Positions 11,311 through 21,599 of a stretch of DNA of 64,000 bases are shown here, in pieces (within the stretch, counting starts at the first letter, position 1; the number at the start of each line of letters is the position of its first letter). The notes beneath the pieces are model-generated. The model saw nothing but the letters and a program-made list of their open reading frames with translations. It was not told the origin of the DNA and ran no database searches. Source of the DNA: Isoetes taiwanensis (lineage: Eukaryota; Streptophyta; Lycopodiopsida; Isoetales; Isoetaceae); contig JAJEKV010000056.1 in the NCBI GenBank assembly GCA_021234155.1, positions 5,206,932 through 5,270,931 on the forward strand. The letters run 5' to 3'. A program made the position numbers and the translations under genes.

Positions 11311-12099
11311 GGGAGCGTGCTACTTCAACGCTTATTATTGGGTGCTATAAAAATAATATTCCTTTATAAGAATAATATTCCTTGTTATGTGGCATAGATG
11401 GACGTGCAAGTTTGAAAGGTTTGAAATTGCAACCACAAGTGAGTGTATCCAAAACAATGTTCCTTTCCATTCATCCCCTTGCTTTGGCTTTTATGGAAGT
11501 AGCAATATCTGGGCCCTCGATATTACATATGGAGCGAGAATTTTTACCCTTGTTCTACTCTGGCACAGAAAACAACTTTGACTATACTAAAACTTTTCGG
11601 TGAGTATTATAGCCAAGTAGAAACTACATGAAGAAAAGGTAGTGCCGGATAGATATTTTGGATAAAAGCGGATAAGTTAAAAGAAAGTTGCTGCCAAATA
11701 CTTTGCACAAAAAAGAGGGTAACCTAATACATATTATTTCAGCCCTTCTTTCGAGGGGACTAAACTACAGAGTCAATACAATAACAAAATCATGGAACTT
11801 GCACATAAAAGTATGCCTAGATAGAAGAAAACGACAAGAGACTGAAATCGAGTCAAAGTACCTAATTCGGATATAGCTTTAAAGGGATTTAAGAAGCCCT
11901 ATTCACCAAGTCTGAAAGAAGTCTTGAGAAAGCAGGCTCCACAGCGTGTTGGAATATCGAAGTGGACAACATATCAACCTCAAATCCAAGCGGTGATGCA
12001 CCTTACGTACTACTATTTGACCCCAATTTCTTAATTTTTTTTTTTTTTTTGATTGCTACACCTCTGCCAGATTTCTCTAATTGCACCAAATTCTTTCAA

Positions 12100-12818
12100 T
12101 TATGTGCTTTTATACCTCTGCTGAATTTCTTTTGGGTGGCGGGGAACTACCTTCATCTCCTCTTCGTTATTTTTCTGTGACAGTTCTCCAAAGACTTGCC
12201 CTTTGTCTCCGGTACACAAAATGTGAAGAGGAAACCCAAACTGATTGCATATTCCTAGCCCAATCAATGCAGCCCTTATGCCAATTCACGTGGGATAGCG
12301 AGGATCGGATCTTAGCAGGGGTCTCGCTTCTGGCAAAGCATATAAAAATCCAAAGGCCCCCTACTATTGCACCTTTTGCGGATGCGGCAGAAATTCCATG
12401 GCATGTAGACCTTAGTCTTGCAGGGAAGATCTCTGCAGGAACTATGAAAGTGGTGCTGTTTGGTCCAAAATTTGCAAAGAAGAATGTCAATGCATAGAGA
12501 ATAACAAAACCCAAATGGTTGTCATTTTTCCAATGATAGTAAGGAAATGCCAGGGCAAACATGAAGACTGTCATAAAGAAAAAACCCATGAGCTGAATGG
12601 TAAATCTTCCAATCTTATCAATCAAGAAAACTGTAAACCAATAGCTAGGAACGGTGGAGAAAAGAGCTATCAGAGCCTGGGCCCTAGAGGTTTTAAACAC
12701 TTCTTCTAGGGCACTCATGGTTTTAGGAGGATGCAACCAACCTACTGCTGTCAAATCATCTTTCTGAAACAAATTTTGGCTGTAAAATGCCACATCTAAA
12801 AAGAACCATGTTGTTGTA
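12100..12818 (-). pseudogene. PHT1: PHT1 phosphate transporter, C-terminal half (split by transposon)
   Basis: This is the C-terminal half of a plant high-affinity H+/phosphate symporter (major facilitator superfamily, plasma membrane, 12 helices, usually about 520-540 residues). Reading leftwards from 12818: [20 protein letters not shown], then [58 protein letters not shown] and [15 protein letters not shown]. These are the most conserved PHT1 helices 7-10. Past a frameshift near 12380, GFLYA and the C-terminal region ending EEEMK can be followed to a TAA at 12100-12102. A TGA replaces Gly near 12290. The right side ends exactly at the CACTA terminus; the missing upstream part lies at 36105 onward. 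Confidence 0.9.
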
Positions 12819-13178
12819 CACAACAAGAGAATGGTCATTTAGCGACGTGGGGTTGCGACGTCTGGGTCACGTGACGTCACATTTGACATGACCATGTCAC
12901 GTCAATGCGATGTCACGTCGCGTTCATGTCGCAGACACGTCGCATGCGACGTGTACTGCGACATCTGACGTCGTGACTTGGCAAATTTGTCATGCCAGGT
13001 GGACGTCGGCGCCAGGTGGATGACAGGTGGATGCCAGGTGGACGCCAGATGGACGTCGGACGGATCGCATGCCACGTCAGTACGTCTTTGCCACGTGGTG
13101 GTAACGGGCATGTGACCTGGCATGTGACCGTTGACTAGACATCGCATGCGACGTGACATGCCCTGCGACGTAATGGAT
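12819..13178 (+). repeat. CACTA left terminal and subterminal repeats
   Basis: After the 30-bp terminal repeat come about 330 bp packed with GACGT, CACGTC and GTCGCATGCGACGT motifs in both orientations, then a second motif type, CCAGGTGGACGTCGG, around 13000-13065. Subterminal motif arrays in CACTA elements bind the element's own DNA-binding protein (TnpA in En/Spm). Each ACGT core is also a plant bZIP site type, so the array could affect the nearby promoter. Confidence 0.75.
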
Positions 13179-13182
13179 TTTT

Positions 13183-13190
13183 ATATAAGT
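13183..13190 (+). promoter_or_regulatory. TATA box of the left CACTA gene
   Basis: TATATAAG lies 105 bp before the first ATG and just inside the subterminal array. A pyrimidine-rich leader (TTTCTTTCGCTCCTCTTCC) follows. This is the usual place for the transposase promoter in CACTA elements. Confidence 0.55.
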
Positions 13191-13294
13191 AGCCCTTTCC
13201 CGGCCTTCATTCTTATTTTCTTTCGCTCCTCTTCCAGCCTAGCGCCTTTGGTATTCTTTTTTTTAAACAAATCTTACACTTGTTGCTCCCCTAC

Positions 13295-13399
13295 ATGGAT
13301 CGCCATGGTCACCGACTTGATCGACGTCTGGAGATGGCCAGGAGACAGATTGATGCTGTCTTGGGACCAGAGGAGGCTTCATATGCGGAACCGTCATAT
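13295..13399 (+). CDS. Putative first exon of a CACTA-encoded protein
   Basis: This is an open exon of 35 codons from ATG to a consensus donor (TCATAT|GTGAGT). The product is very basic and charged at the start: MDRHGHRLDRRLEMARRQID, then AVLGPEEASYAEPSY. TATA box, leader, ATG and donor are all properly spaced. The next exon cannot be fixed: a GC-rich insertion begins about 160 bp downstream. I do not recognise the protein. By position it could begin a TnpA- or TNP2-like transposase gene, but no such domain is seen. Confidence 0.4.
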
Positions 13400-13444
13400 G
13401 TGAGTGACTGATTCTTATATTTAGTAGCCTAGACATATATAAAC

Positions 13445-13556
13445 TAGGAGAGGACCAGGTGCGCGTAGTAAAAAAAAATGCAGGTGTTTTGGTCAGGGAC
13501 ACGGTCGCCTCCACCTTGAGTGGAGAGGACCAGGTGCGCCGGGCCCAAACTCACCT
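13445..13556 (+). repeat. Single hairpin unit, relative of the 17.1-kb array
   Basis: Contains GGTCAGGGACACGGTCGCCT then CCACCTTGAGTGGAGAGGAC, the same module that is tandemly repeated at 17096-17685. The CTCCAC/GTGGAG stem is intact around a CTTGA loop. Confidence 0.7.
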
Positions 13557-15191
13557 TCATACCTTTCTGAGTACAATGTAGATTACAAAATTGAGGTGTC
13601 GCGTAGTCAAGGCGGGATCCAAAAAAGTTCCCGAGGCAGCCCTTCCTGGCAGCGCCCCCCCGGGGGGTCGCACGCTAATGACCACCCTCCCGGAACCCGG
13701 TTCCCCTATCCGACCGTTGGATCCTTCATTCAGGGGCCCTTCTTCGGGAAGGCCCAAAAAATTCCTAGATCGGTTCGGGAGAACTTGTCAAACCGTAGAG
13801 CGTCCTGAGGTCAGCCTTGTAGAAACTGCAGTGTTTTGTCGTTCGGACACCAGGGAGGCTCCGGAATGGCAAATCGACCTCACCAAGTCGTCTGGAATGG
13901 CGAAATTACCCTAGGAAGTAAGCTACAAGGTCGGTTTTGCAAAAGAAAGAAACACTCCACGACAGTATCCGGCATCCACCAATTGACTACGAGTGTGCGT
14001 GACATAAGCTACTTTGGCGCTTCTTGGAGGTCGGGTGGTCTTCTGGCTACGGAACTTGGTCCCCAGGGCAATGTCGACGTTCTGAGTCCATTGCCAGAGC
14101 CAAATCATGGTTCCGGATAGGGGAGCTTGCCCGTAAGTCGCCAGGGCCTTCGGGAGAGGACTTTTCGGGGCAAGCAGCTTCCGGGAGGATTTTAGGGTCC
14201 ATGCTCTGGCGTCAACACCCCCACTCCACGTCAAGACACGGCGCAAGGTCCCGGCCGAATCTGACAAGGAGAGGTCCTCCGAAAAGTAAACCCTGTGGGT
14301 TGCCAGGTTCTAGAAGGGTTTGCATTTTGGGGGCCGAGTTTTGGTCTGTTGCAGTTGGGACGTGGCCGAGAAGCTGGGCCCAGAATGCGGAGCAAGGGGA
14401 ACTGACAGAACGGAGTTTGGGCCTGTCCTCCTCCCGATGTGGCAATTAGAAGTCAGGGGGGGCTTTTGCAGTGGCAAGACATCCATAAATTCGTAATTAA
14501 TGCATTGTACAAAAATAAATTCTGATTTTTTGCCAGCTGGATTCTAATTCATCTCCAGCACACAGCCCAATTTTCGGAATTTTCGGAGAAGGTCTAGGTC
14601 AAAGGGTTAGCATTAGAATGGTCGGGGCAGCCCGTTGCGGGGCAACCGAGCTGGCATCCTTCCCCAAGTCAAACGAGGCCAGGACCTTGCAGGGCTCTGT
14701 CATATGCAAGGGCTGCTTCTTCTTGAGAATTAAAAGTTCCTAGCCAGATTCTGCTATGGCCATGGTATAACTGAACTCCCCATTTTCTGTTTGGCTGTTT
14801 CACTACGTCTTTATATTTTCTATCTTCTTCACATGCCATATCCAAAAAAAGTTCTTGCTCAATCTACCAAAAAGGCTTGAACCTGTGCAGAACACCACAG
14901 CCCTTCTGTGATCACCCAACTATGATCCAGAACCCAGGAACCCTTTAACCTGCTGGACAAAATCCAAACTTAGCTGGATAGATTTGAAGAAATAGTAGGA
15001 AGAGATCCGACGGAAAATTAGAGGTTTTCTTGGTATTTCCGGATGAACTGAGGCCTCTGTGTTGGAGCTTGCCGAGATAGGTATGGGACTGTCGGAATGG
15101 TGCTGATTAAGCCTAGAAAATTTCCAGAACCAAGCTACGAATGCCGAGAAGAATTAAAGTCCGGGGGCTTTTTGCTTTGGGTTTTGCAAAA

Positions 15192-15223
<32 letters not shown>

Positions 15224-15230
15224 GGAGAAT
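13557..15230. other. GC-rich island ending in a poly(A) run
   Basis: 13600-14450 is markedly more GC-rich than anything around it (CAGCGCCCCCCCGGGGGGTC at about 13651). Overlapping open frames on both strands reach about 140 codons but share no motif with known families and look composition-driven. The stretch ends near a 33-base A run (about 15190-15222), so it may be an inserted retroelement of unknown type. No target duplication was found. Confidence 0.4.
15190..15222 (+). repeat. Poly(A) run, about 33 bases
   Basis: An uninterrupted A run follows GGGTTTTGCAAAAC. It could be the 3' tail of a LINE- or SINE-type insertion covering part of the GC-rich stretch to its left. Confidence 0.8.
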
Positions 15231-15654
15231 TTGCTTATGATTGCAGCACATTTTCCGAAATGTGGAGCTACGCTATTATAGGACCACCTTTATAAATACT
15301 CTATCGAGCAAACAAAAAAATCCCATGGAGCACTAAGCGTGAATGATATCTATGAAGTTTAAACGTGATATGGGATATTTCTAGTTTAGTGGTTTCCTTA
15401 TTGAGTACTATAAAACCAATAAGGTCGATAACTGGATATTGGCACTAAAGACCTTAGGGTGATTTGAAACAAGTGTCGATTTTGTCATTTTGTTTTGTTT
15501 AGGTTTTCCTTGAAACTTGGAAGTTCTTGCATCAGCTTTTGTGTTGTAGCAGCTTGGTGTAGGAGTTCTATTCTAATATCGAGCTAAACATATATAAGCT
15601 TATAGAAGATGCATGCTTTTCTATAACTTTTTTTTTTTCGTTTGAGCCTATTCA

Positions 15655-15790
15655 AACATGCCACCCCTAGGCTCAAACATGCCACATAACGTGCCATCGA
15701 GGCTTAAACATGCTCAAACATGGCATGTGGCTCAAACATGCCACCCAGGGCTAAAAATGACAAGTGGCTCAAGCATGCCACCAGGCCCAT
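15655..15790. repeat. Short interspersed motif cluster, GGCTCAAACATGCCAC
   Basis: At least five imperfect copies of GGCTCAAACATGCCAC lie in 135 bp, in mixed orientation and spacing. The arrangement is like a transposon subterminal array. The ACGT-rich cluster at 15935-16085 follows 150 bp later. Confidence 0.6.
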
Positions 15791-15934
15791 TAACATTTGT
15801 AAGTAGTAGCAATAGAAGATTGGATAAATCCGAATGTGAATTATTTGCGCATACATGGCCGACATGTCAAAATTAACAGGGACAAATTTTCATGACCATC
15901 ACATAAAAAAGGCACCCAAAAAATTAAAAAGTGC

Positions 15935-16085
15935 GGGCGTCGCTATAACAAAATCGTCACGTCCCGTCGCATCGCGACGTAAAACCGATATATCGTTTTT
16001 TGAAAATACGTCGCATCGGCGACGTCTGACTTTTGGACGCTGGCCAGGCTTTTTAGGGTCCGTTTCTAAACTTCAAAGGTCCACG
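15935..16085. repeat. Internal ACGT-rich cluster resembling the CACTA ends
   Basis: Contains GTCGCTATAAC, CACGTCCCGTCGCATCGCGA and ACGTCGCATCGGCGACGTC, the same vocabulary as the arrays at 12840 and 35600. It may be the end of a second, related element nested in the large one. No clear CAC terminus was found. Confidence 0.5.
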
Positions 16086-16204
16086 ACTTTTTTGGGCGAA
16101 TTCCGTAGCTAAAGGCCGCCCACTTGCAAGAACTATTTTTTAAGGTTAGTACATCATGATTTTTAGATTGAATAGGTCTTTGGATCGAATCGTTAGGCTA
16201 GATT

Positions 16205-16965
16205 TCAAATTTTTTGGTTTCCTTTCCTTCCTCTTCTTCTTTGTTCTTGATTCTTTTTCTTCCCTCATTCTTTCTTCCATGCTTCATTCTTTCTTCCCAT
16301 TCTTGGTGCCTCATTCTTTCTTCCATGCTTCATTTCTTCCTCTTTCTTCCATGCTTCATTCTTTCCTCATTCTTTCTTCCCATATTTCTTCTTTCCTCAT
16401 TTCTTTCTCATGCTTTCTCATTCTTTCTTCCTCATTCTTCCTCATTCTTTCTTCCTCATTTCTTTCTCATGCTTTTTCATTTCTTTTCTCATTCTTTTCT
16501 TTTCCCATGTTTTTCTCATTTCCATTCTTTCTCCGCTTTTCGTTCCTCATTCTTTCCCCTCCTTCCCTCATTTCTTTCTTCTCTTCCCTTCCTTATTCTT
16601 CATTTTTTCATTTCTTATTCTTCATTCTTTTTAATTTCATTTCTTCATTCTTCATTTGTTTCTTATTCTTCATTCTTTTTTCATTTCTTCCTTACTTTCC
16701 ATTCGATCCTTTTATTTCCCTTCTCTTATTTCTTCCTTCAATTCTATTCCCTTCCCTTCTCTTATTTCCTCTTATTTTTTTTCTTCATTCTTTCTTCTTT
16801 CTTCTCTTATTTCTTCTCTATTCTATCCTTATTTCTTCCTTCTATTCTTTTATTTCTTTTCTTATTTCTTTCTCTTGTTTTATTTCTATCTCTTGTTTCC
16901 TATACCCCCCCCCTTTTTCCTTTCTTTCTTCTTGATCTTTTTCTTCTTTGTTCTTATTCTTCTAA
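16205..16965 (+). repeat. Polypyrimidine (TTCTT/TCATTC) tract, about 0.75 kb
   Basis: The plus strand is almost only C and T for about 750 bp, built from degenerate TTCTTCC, TTCATTC and TTTCTCA words. All three plus frames stay open for up to 277 codons of Phe, Ser, Leu and Ile, purely through composition. I do not call these frames genes. An exon-like end, CTTTTG|GTAAGTAG, follows at about 17039. Confidence 0.85.
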
Positions 16966-17095
16966 TGCTTTGTTTTACATTTGCGACTTTCTATTACGAT
17001 TTGGACCCAAGCGGGATCTTATTACACGTCCTTCTTTTGGTAAGTAGTTGATCGCGACTTGCATTTTATTTTTATAGTTTTAAGTAGGTTAAAAA

Positions 17096-17685
17096 ATTGA
17101 TGGGTGGCTTGTTTCAAGGGACGCGGGTCGGCTCCACCTAGAGTGGAAGGACATGTACAGGGTTGAAGTCCACTTTCACTACAATCATAAATTTTTCCTA
17201 GGTTAAGGAGTGGCTTGTTCAAGGGGACGCGGTCGGCTCCACCTAGAGTGGAGAGGACCACGTGCGGGGTTCAAGTCCACTTCGGTTCCACTTGTTATTT
17301 TTTAGGTTTAAAATAAAATTGTAGTGGCTTGTTCAAGGGCACGGTCAGCTCCACCTCGGCGGAGAGGACCCGGTGTGGGGTCCAAGTCCACTTTTTCTTC
17401 TCATTCTTAGGTAGAGGTGGCTCACGACAAGGATATGGTCGGCTCCACCTGCAGTGGAGAGGACCGGTGTTCGGGCCTTAGTTCACATTTATTGTCAGTT
17501 TTAGGTAGAGGTAGCTAGGGCAAGGACATGGTCGGCTCCACCATGAGTGGAGGGGACCAGATGTTCGGGCCCTAGTACCACATTTCTTATTATTTTTTTT
17601 AGGTAGAGGTGGCTAGGGAAAGGGCATGGTCAGCTCCACCATGAGTGGGGAGGACCACGTGTTTGGGTCCTAATCATACTCTAGC
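17096..17685 (+). repeat. Tandem array of six 90-105-bp hairpin units
   Basis: Each unit starts after a pyrimidine tract with TTAGGT. It then reads GTGGCTTGTTCAAGGG-like, GGTCGGCTCCACC, a short loop, GTGGAGAGGACC, and GGGTTCAAGTCCACTT or a variant. The CTCCAC/GTGGAG stem is kept in nearly every unit while the loop changes (CTAGA, CTGCA, CATGA). Units 1-3 resemble one another more than 4-6, as expected of stepwise duplication. A single unit also occurs at 13445-13556. Confidence 0.85.
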
Positions 17686-17877
17686 CTAATCCAGCCGATC
17701 TAATCTAGTCTATCTTATTCCATCAATCCAAAGCCTCCTCTATTATCTAGCCAAATCTAGGTTTTGATCGAGTAAGGGTCTATTCGCACCCATGGTCAAG
17801 TTTAGTTAAGTTATTTTTATCGTTAAGTTAAGTTAACACTAACTGGATGATTCCCTTCATTCCAAAGCTAGTTAAAA

Positions 17878-17935
17878 CAAGGTGCTGCGCACGGAGGGTT
17901 TCCCTCCATGGCCGGAGGGTGAAGTGGCTTGGGAA
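17878..17935 (-). other. Helitron-like 3' terminus (minus strand)
   Basis: On the minus strand: GGAGGGAAACCCTCCGTGCG then CAGCACCTTG, next to a T. The stem-loop plus CACCTTG end matches those at 22415 and 40150 (minus). Body similarity beyond about 45 bp is not evident. Confidence 0.4.
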
Positions 17936-18357
17936 TAGTTTGACAACCACAGTACCACCCTATCATTTCCTGCCCTCTTGTTACTCCAAGAGTACACATT
18001 AGACGAAGAAGGGGCGTTTGTTGTCTCCATTGTGCGCATTAATCTGTCAAAATATTATGTGATGAGACATGCCTATATCAATTTTCTCTTGGTCTGGCCC
18101 ACATTCTATGTAGTCAAGTACATAATTACATAACCAGTAAATAACTACATAGCCAATATAAAAGAAATATCGTTTTTAAAATTTCGTCCAACATATATCC
18201 ATCATATGCCCAACATTTATATATTCTTAACACTTTCCCATCATTTTTTTGCATATGTTGGCTAATATTTGTAGAACATTTTCTTTGACATTATATTTTT
18301 TACAACAAGTAATTGCCCAATATTTAATGCGTAACACTTATTAATATTTCGAGAACT

Positions 18358-18475
18358 ATTTTTGGGTTGCCCCTAGGGGGGCAAACCCTCGTTTACGTGG
18401 GTTTGTGGGATATACTGAGTATATGCTGGAATATACTCAGTATATGTTGATGACTGCTAAAAACCCTTTGTTCCC
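18358..18475 (+). repeat. Left terminal inverted repeat of the 9.1-kb element
   Basis: Pairs with 27366-27477. Contains internal near-palindromes GATATACTGAGTATATGC and GAATATACTCAGTATATG. Similarity fades into the interior after GACTGCTAAAAACC. Confidence 0.75.
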
Positions 18476-18982
18476 TGTAAATGCATTGTCAGTTGCGTTG
18501 TGGATCAAGGATGTTCGGACGAGGGTGGCTGGAACCTGATTTTTTATTCAAATCTTCTCCTTTAGTAATAGGGATTTGGGCTTGTTTATGACCTGAAATG
18601 GAGCAAATATGATAAAGAAGCGGCACTTTGTGATGGTGCCGCCTCAGAGCCCTACGGGGCATATGCATGCTACACCCTGCCATTTTTGGAACCTGCCAAA
18701 GTACCTGCACTAGGTACTTTTGGACTGGGTACTATTTTCTTGTTCTTTTGGTCAAAACTAATTCAAAAGATCAATATAAAATGTCAAAAACATATCAATG
18801 TTCAAGGTTAAGATAGAGACAATACTATTGGAGGCCAAAATGAATGCATTCAATTTAACATTTGTAGTTATTGAGATATTATAAAAGTACCCAGTACCCA
18901 GTGTTGGGTACTTTTTTAGGTAGTTTTATGGTTCCTAAATGGTACTTTTTTTGATACAGTGTAGCATGCTTATGCCCTACGG

Positions 18983-20200
18983 CTATGAGCCTGGCGAAGG
19001 ATTTGTTGAAACTAATACAGGTATGAAAACCCAATTATTTCCTTCTTCTTTTTCAAGTCTTTTGTTTCTCCAATGCCTTTTTGCACAACCTTGCTCCTCA
19101 ATCGGAGTTTCAAGAGCTTTTGGAAGCACCAGCTTTTCCAAGCCTTCAAAAGAGTTTTGTTTGCGCTGTGATTTCACAATAAAGTGGCCACAGATTTTGA
19201 AGTTAGGAAAGTCTTTTACAGTTGCTTGTGTGCTTAGGGAGGATGTAGCACAGCAACGAATGCAGAATTGAAAGGATAGATTCAAGGAGCATAGTATATT
19301 GTTTTCCAATTTGGTAGCGAGAAGTATGACTAGGGAATGGAGTTCTAAGGACATTGGATATGTTTCCTTCCTGGGGGCATGCATTTGCTTTGCCTTCTAG
19401 TGCCATTTACCTTCTCTTGGGGTGCCATTTAGTTACTTTCTGCTTTTGTATGCGATTACAGGATTGTTGGGCATTACGCTTCCATATCATAGAAACTTTT
19501 CACACAAAAGCTTCAAATTTTCGAAATGGTTAGAGTACACATTTGCCTATTGCGGGGCTCAGCCCTGTGATGATAGTAGTGAAGTTCTTTTCTGGCATTC
19601 TATATTAGGTACAAATGATACTATTCCAGGTTCACTATTCCAGGTTCCTGATCTTCTATCTTTGTTTTTTTTCTAACTAACACTGTGAGAAGGAGCCTGT
19701 GATTGTCATTCAAGTAAATTGTATACTTCCCTTACTGATGTTCTGTGCTATTACCAGTTTTCTATCCAAGGTCTTTATTCTGCTGCACATGTACGGGGAG
19801 CGATTTATCTAGAAAAAACTAGTAGGTTTATAGATTATAATGTCACAAGAGACTCATGGATGGCACAATAAAAAAAAGGGGGTTAATTGCCAAATCATTT
19901 GGAATAGGAGACATTTAAATTTTCTTATCTAAGAAAACCATAAGATTTAACCATGTGATGCATGTGGGTGGCTTTGCTTGCTTTTGGGGAAGGATGGCAC
20001 AACAACCATCATGCAATTGAGTACTCTGCAAGACATGGTTTAGAGTGCTGGCAGCTTCATCCAACATGGTATATGATATGCTTATTCTTTGTTAAAATGT
20101 AAAATTTGGCTTCCAATTTGATGTTGAAATCTATAAAATCACAATCTAAAGTGGAAATAGATGGTGCACACTTCCAGCATTCTTCCAGGATATTACATTC
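18983..20200 (+). pseudogene. Delta-9 acyl desaturase fragment (ADS/FAD5 type)
   Basis: The family is membrane di-iron desaturases that place a double bond at carbon 9 of acyl chains; plant members act in plastid or ER. Visible parts: a Ser-rich, possibly transit-peptide region (19080-19200); KDIGYVSFLGA; then YFLLLYAITGLLGITLPYHR-NFSHKSFKFSKWLEYTFAYCGAQ with the first histidine box HRNFSH (about 19440-19570); and [27 protein letters not shown] with the third box HNNHH (about 19975-20060), ending in a short LASNLMLKS tail. The second box (HRYHH region) and the following helices are missing, so it cannot be active. Stops and frame changes separate the pieces. Intron-like spacing suggests capture from genomic DNA. 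Confidence 0.85.
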
Positions 20201-20639
20201 AAAACAGTACATTGAAGAACTTGAAACTGTAAGTTTTATGGTAAGCTATGTTCTTGTGTTTAGTCTACTCTCTTGTAATTTTATGATAAATGTGCGAGGT
20301 TGTGGATGTTCCCAATGTTAGCGGGGAAGACATTGGAGTCCTAGATAATGTTAAGAAAGAACTTAGCGCATAGGTGGACTCGGAGAACAGATCGGCTACT
20401 TTATGTATAAAAGCTTGACTCTTGATTGCAAGTGAGAAAAGATGGATGTTATTGACCTCCAGGATGGGCTAGGGTTTCTCATAAACACCGTCAGCATGGT
20501 TTTCCAAAATGTAAGCAACGATGAGTTGGTATTTGATTGCCTTAATGTTCACCATGAAGATGTTAGAGACATTATCTATCACATAGTTTATGAATGCACC
20601 AAACAAAAGGACGTGAACTATGCGGGCGGATCTAGATCT

Positions 20640-21420
20640 CGATGTGTATAATGGACTTGATTCTTTTGTAGTTTTGCACGACCCCATTATTTCGCTATTT
20701 TCCATACGTGGAAGAATGGCGGAAGCAAATCATGCACTTGCGAGTCTCAAACCCAAGTCTATATGGAATTATTGATATCTATGCAAATTTTGTTGAAGGG
20801 GCCGGATATAATGCAATGCATAGTCTTTGGTAAGATGCCAAACAGATTTACTTTCTTAAGCATCCTAACATTATGTTGCAACACAGTTGCCATAGAACCT
20901 GCCAACACGCCAGAAAAATTCATGAGCAGATTCTTGCCTATAGGCTTCAATCAAATGTTGTGGTGGAAAATTGTCTTGTTGACATGTATGGCAAGTGTGG
21001 TCGATTGGTTGAAGCACATTGAACTTTGGATAGCTTGCCAAACCAAAATGTATTCTCTTGGGGTGCCATGATTCCAAACGTGTTGATCATGAAGAGAGCC
21101 ACCTTGCTCTAGAGTATTTTGAAGTCATGCAGCAAGACGGCATAGAGCCATATAAGTTCACATTCGCTAGCATCTTAAAAGCCTATGGTAGCATAAGTGC
21201 CTTAACTCAAGGTAGATACTTTAATTGTCAAATTCCGAAAGCTAATCTTCAATGTAATATGGTCGTGGAAAATAGCCTTGTAGAATAGAATAGAATAGAA
21301 TAGAATAGAATAGAATAGAATAGATATGTATTCTAAATATGGTAGTTTGAAAGAGGCACATAGAATTTTTATCATATTGCCAAAATGGGATGTTATTGAA
21401 TTCAATGATTGCTAGCTATA
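20640..21420 (+). pseudogene. PPR protein fragment (PLS class)
   Basis: Pentatricopeptide repeats bind organellar RNA. In the correct frames: ARKIHEQILAYRLQSNVVVE then NCLVDMYGKCGRLVEAH, then LDSLPNQNVFSWGAMI (20905-21070); after a frame change, LEYFEVMQQDGIEPYKFTFA then SILKAYGSISALTQGRY (21108-21212), then MVVENSLVE and MYSKYGSLKEAHRIF. These are typical P, L and S motifs. In-frame stops, shifts and a TAGAA microsatellite inside a repeat (21281-21325) make it a pseudogene. The part from 21079 also occurs inverted at 40990-41475. Confidence 0.85.
21281..21325 (+). repeat. (TAGAA)n microsatellite
   Basis: Nine uninterrupted TAGAA units interrupt the PPR fragment. A shorter version of the same repeat, on the other strand, lies at 41770-41795 near the duplicated PPR fragment. 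Confidence 0.95.
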
Positions 21421-21599
21421 GATGTGTGTTACATACTAATTTCATTCTAAACATGTAAATGGTCCTATGCATCTCCCAATAAATGGATGTCAAAAGCATG
21501 TTCTTAATTGAAAACGATTCAGACATTTTTTAGCAAACGAGATATTAAAACTACTTTTACCTAAGAAAGAGAATTGAAGGTTTCTTTCCAACGTCATAA

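Noticed and set aside
13591-14449. Overlapping frames of 94-141 codons on both strands in the GC-rich segment
   Set aside because: Stops are rare there because of GC content. No family resemblance, and the frames on opposite strands mirror each other.
16156-17051. Three overlapping plus-strand frames of 131-277 codons rich in Phe/Ser/Leu
   Set aside because: All frames of a polypyrimidine tract are open because TTC, CTT, TCT and the like contain no stop. There is no domain and no codon bias beyond composition.
17200-17290. tRNA or SINE-like gene suggested by GGGGTTCAAGTCC (B-box-like)
   Set aside because: No acceptor stem pairing, no convincing A box and no T-rich terminator, and the motif decays in units 4-6. 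Treated as part of a tandem array.
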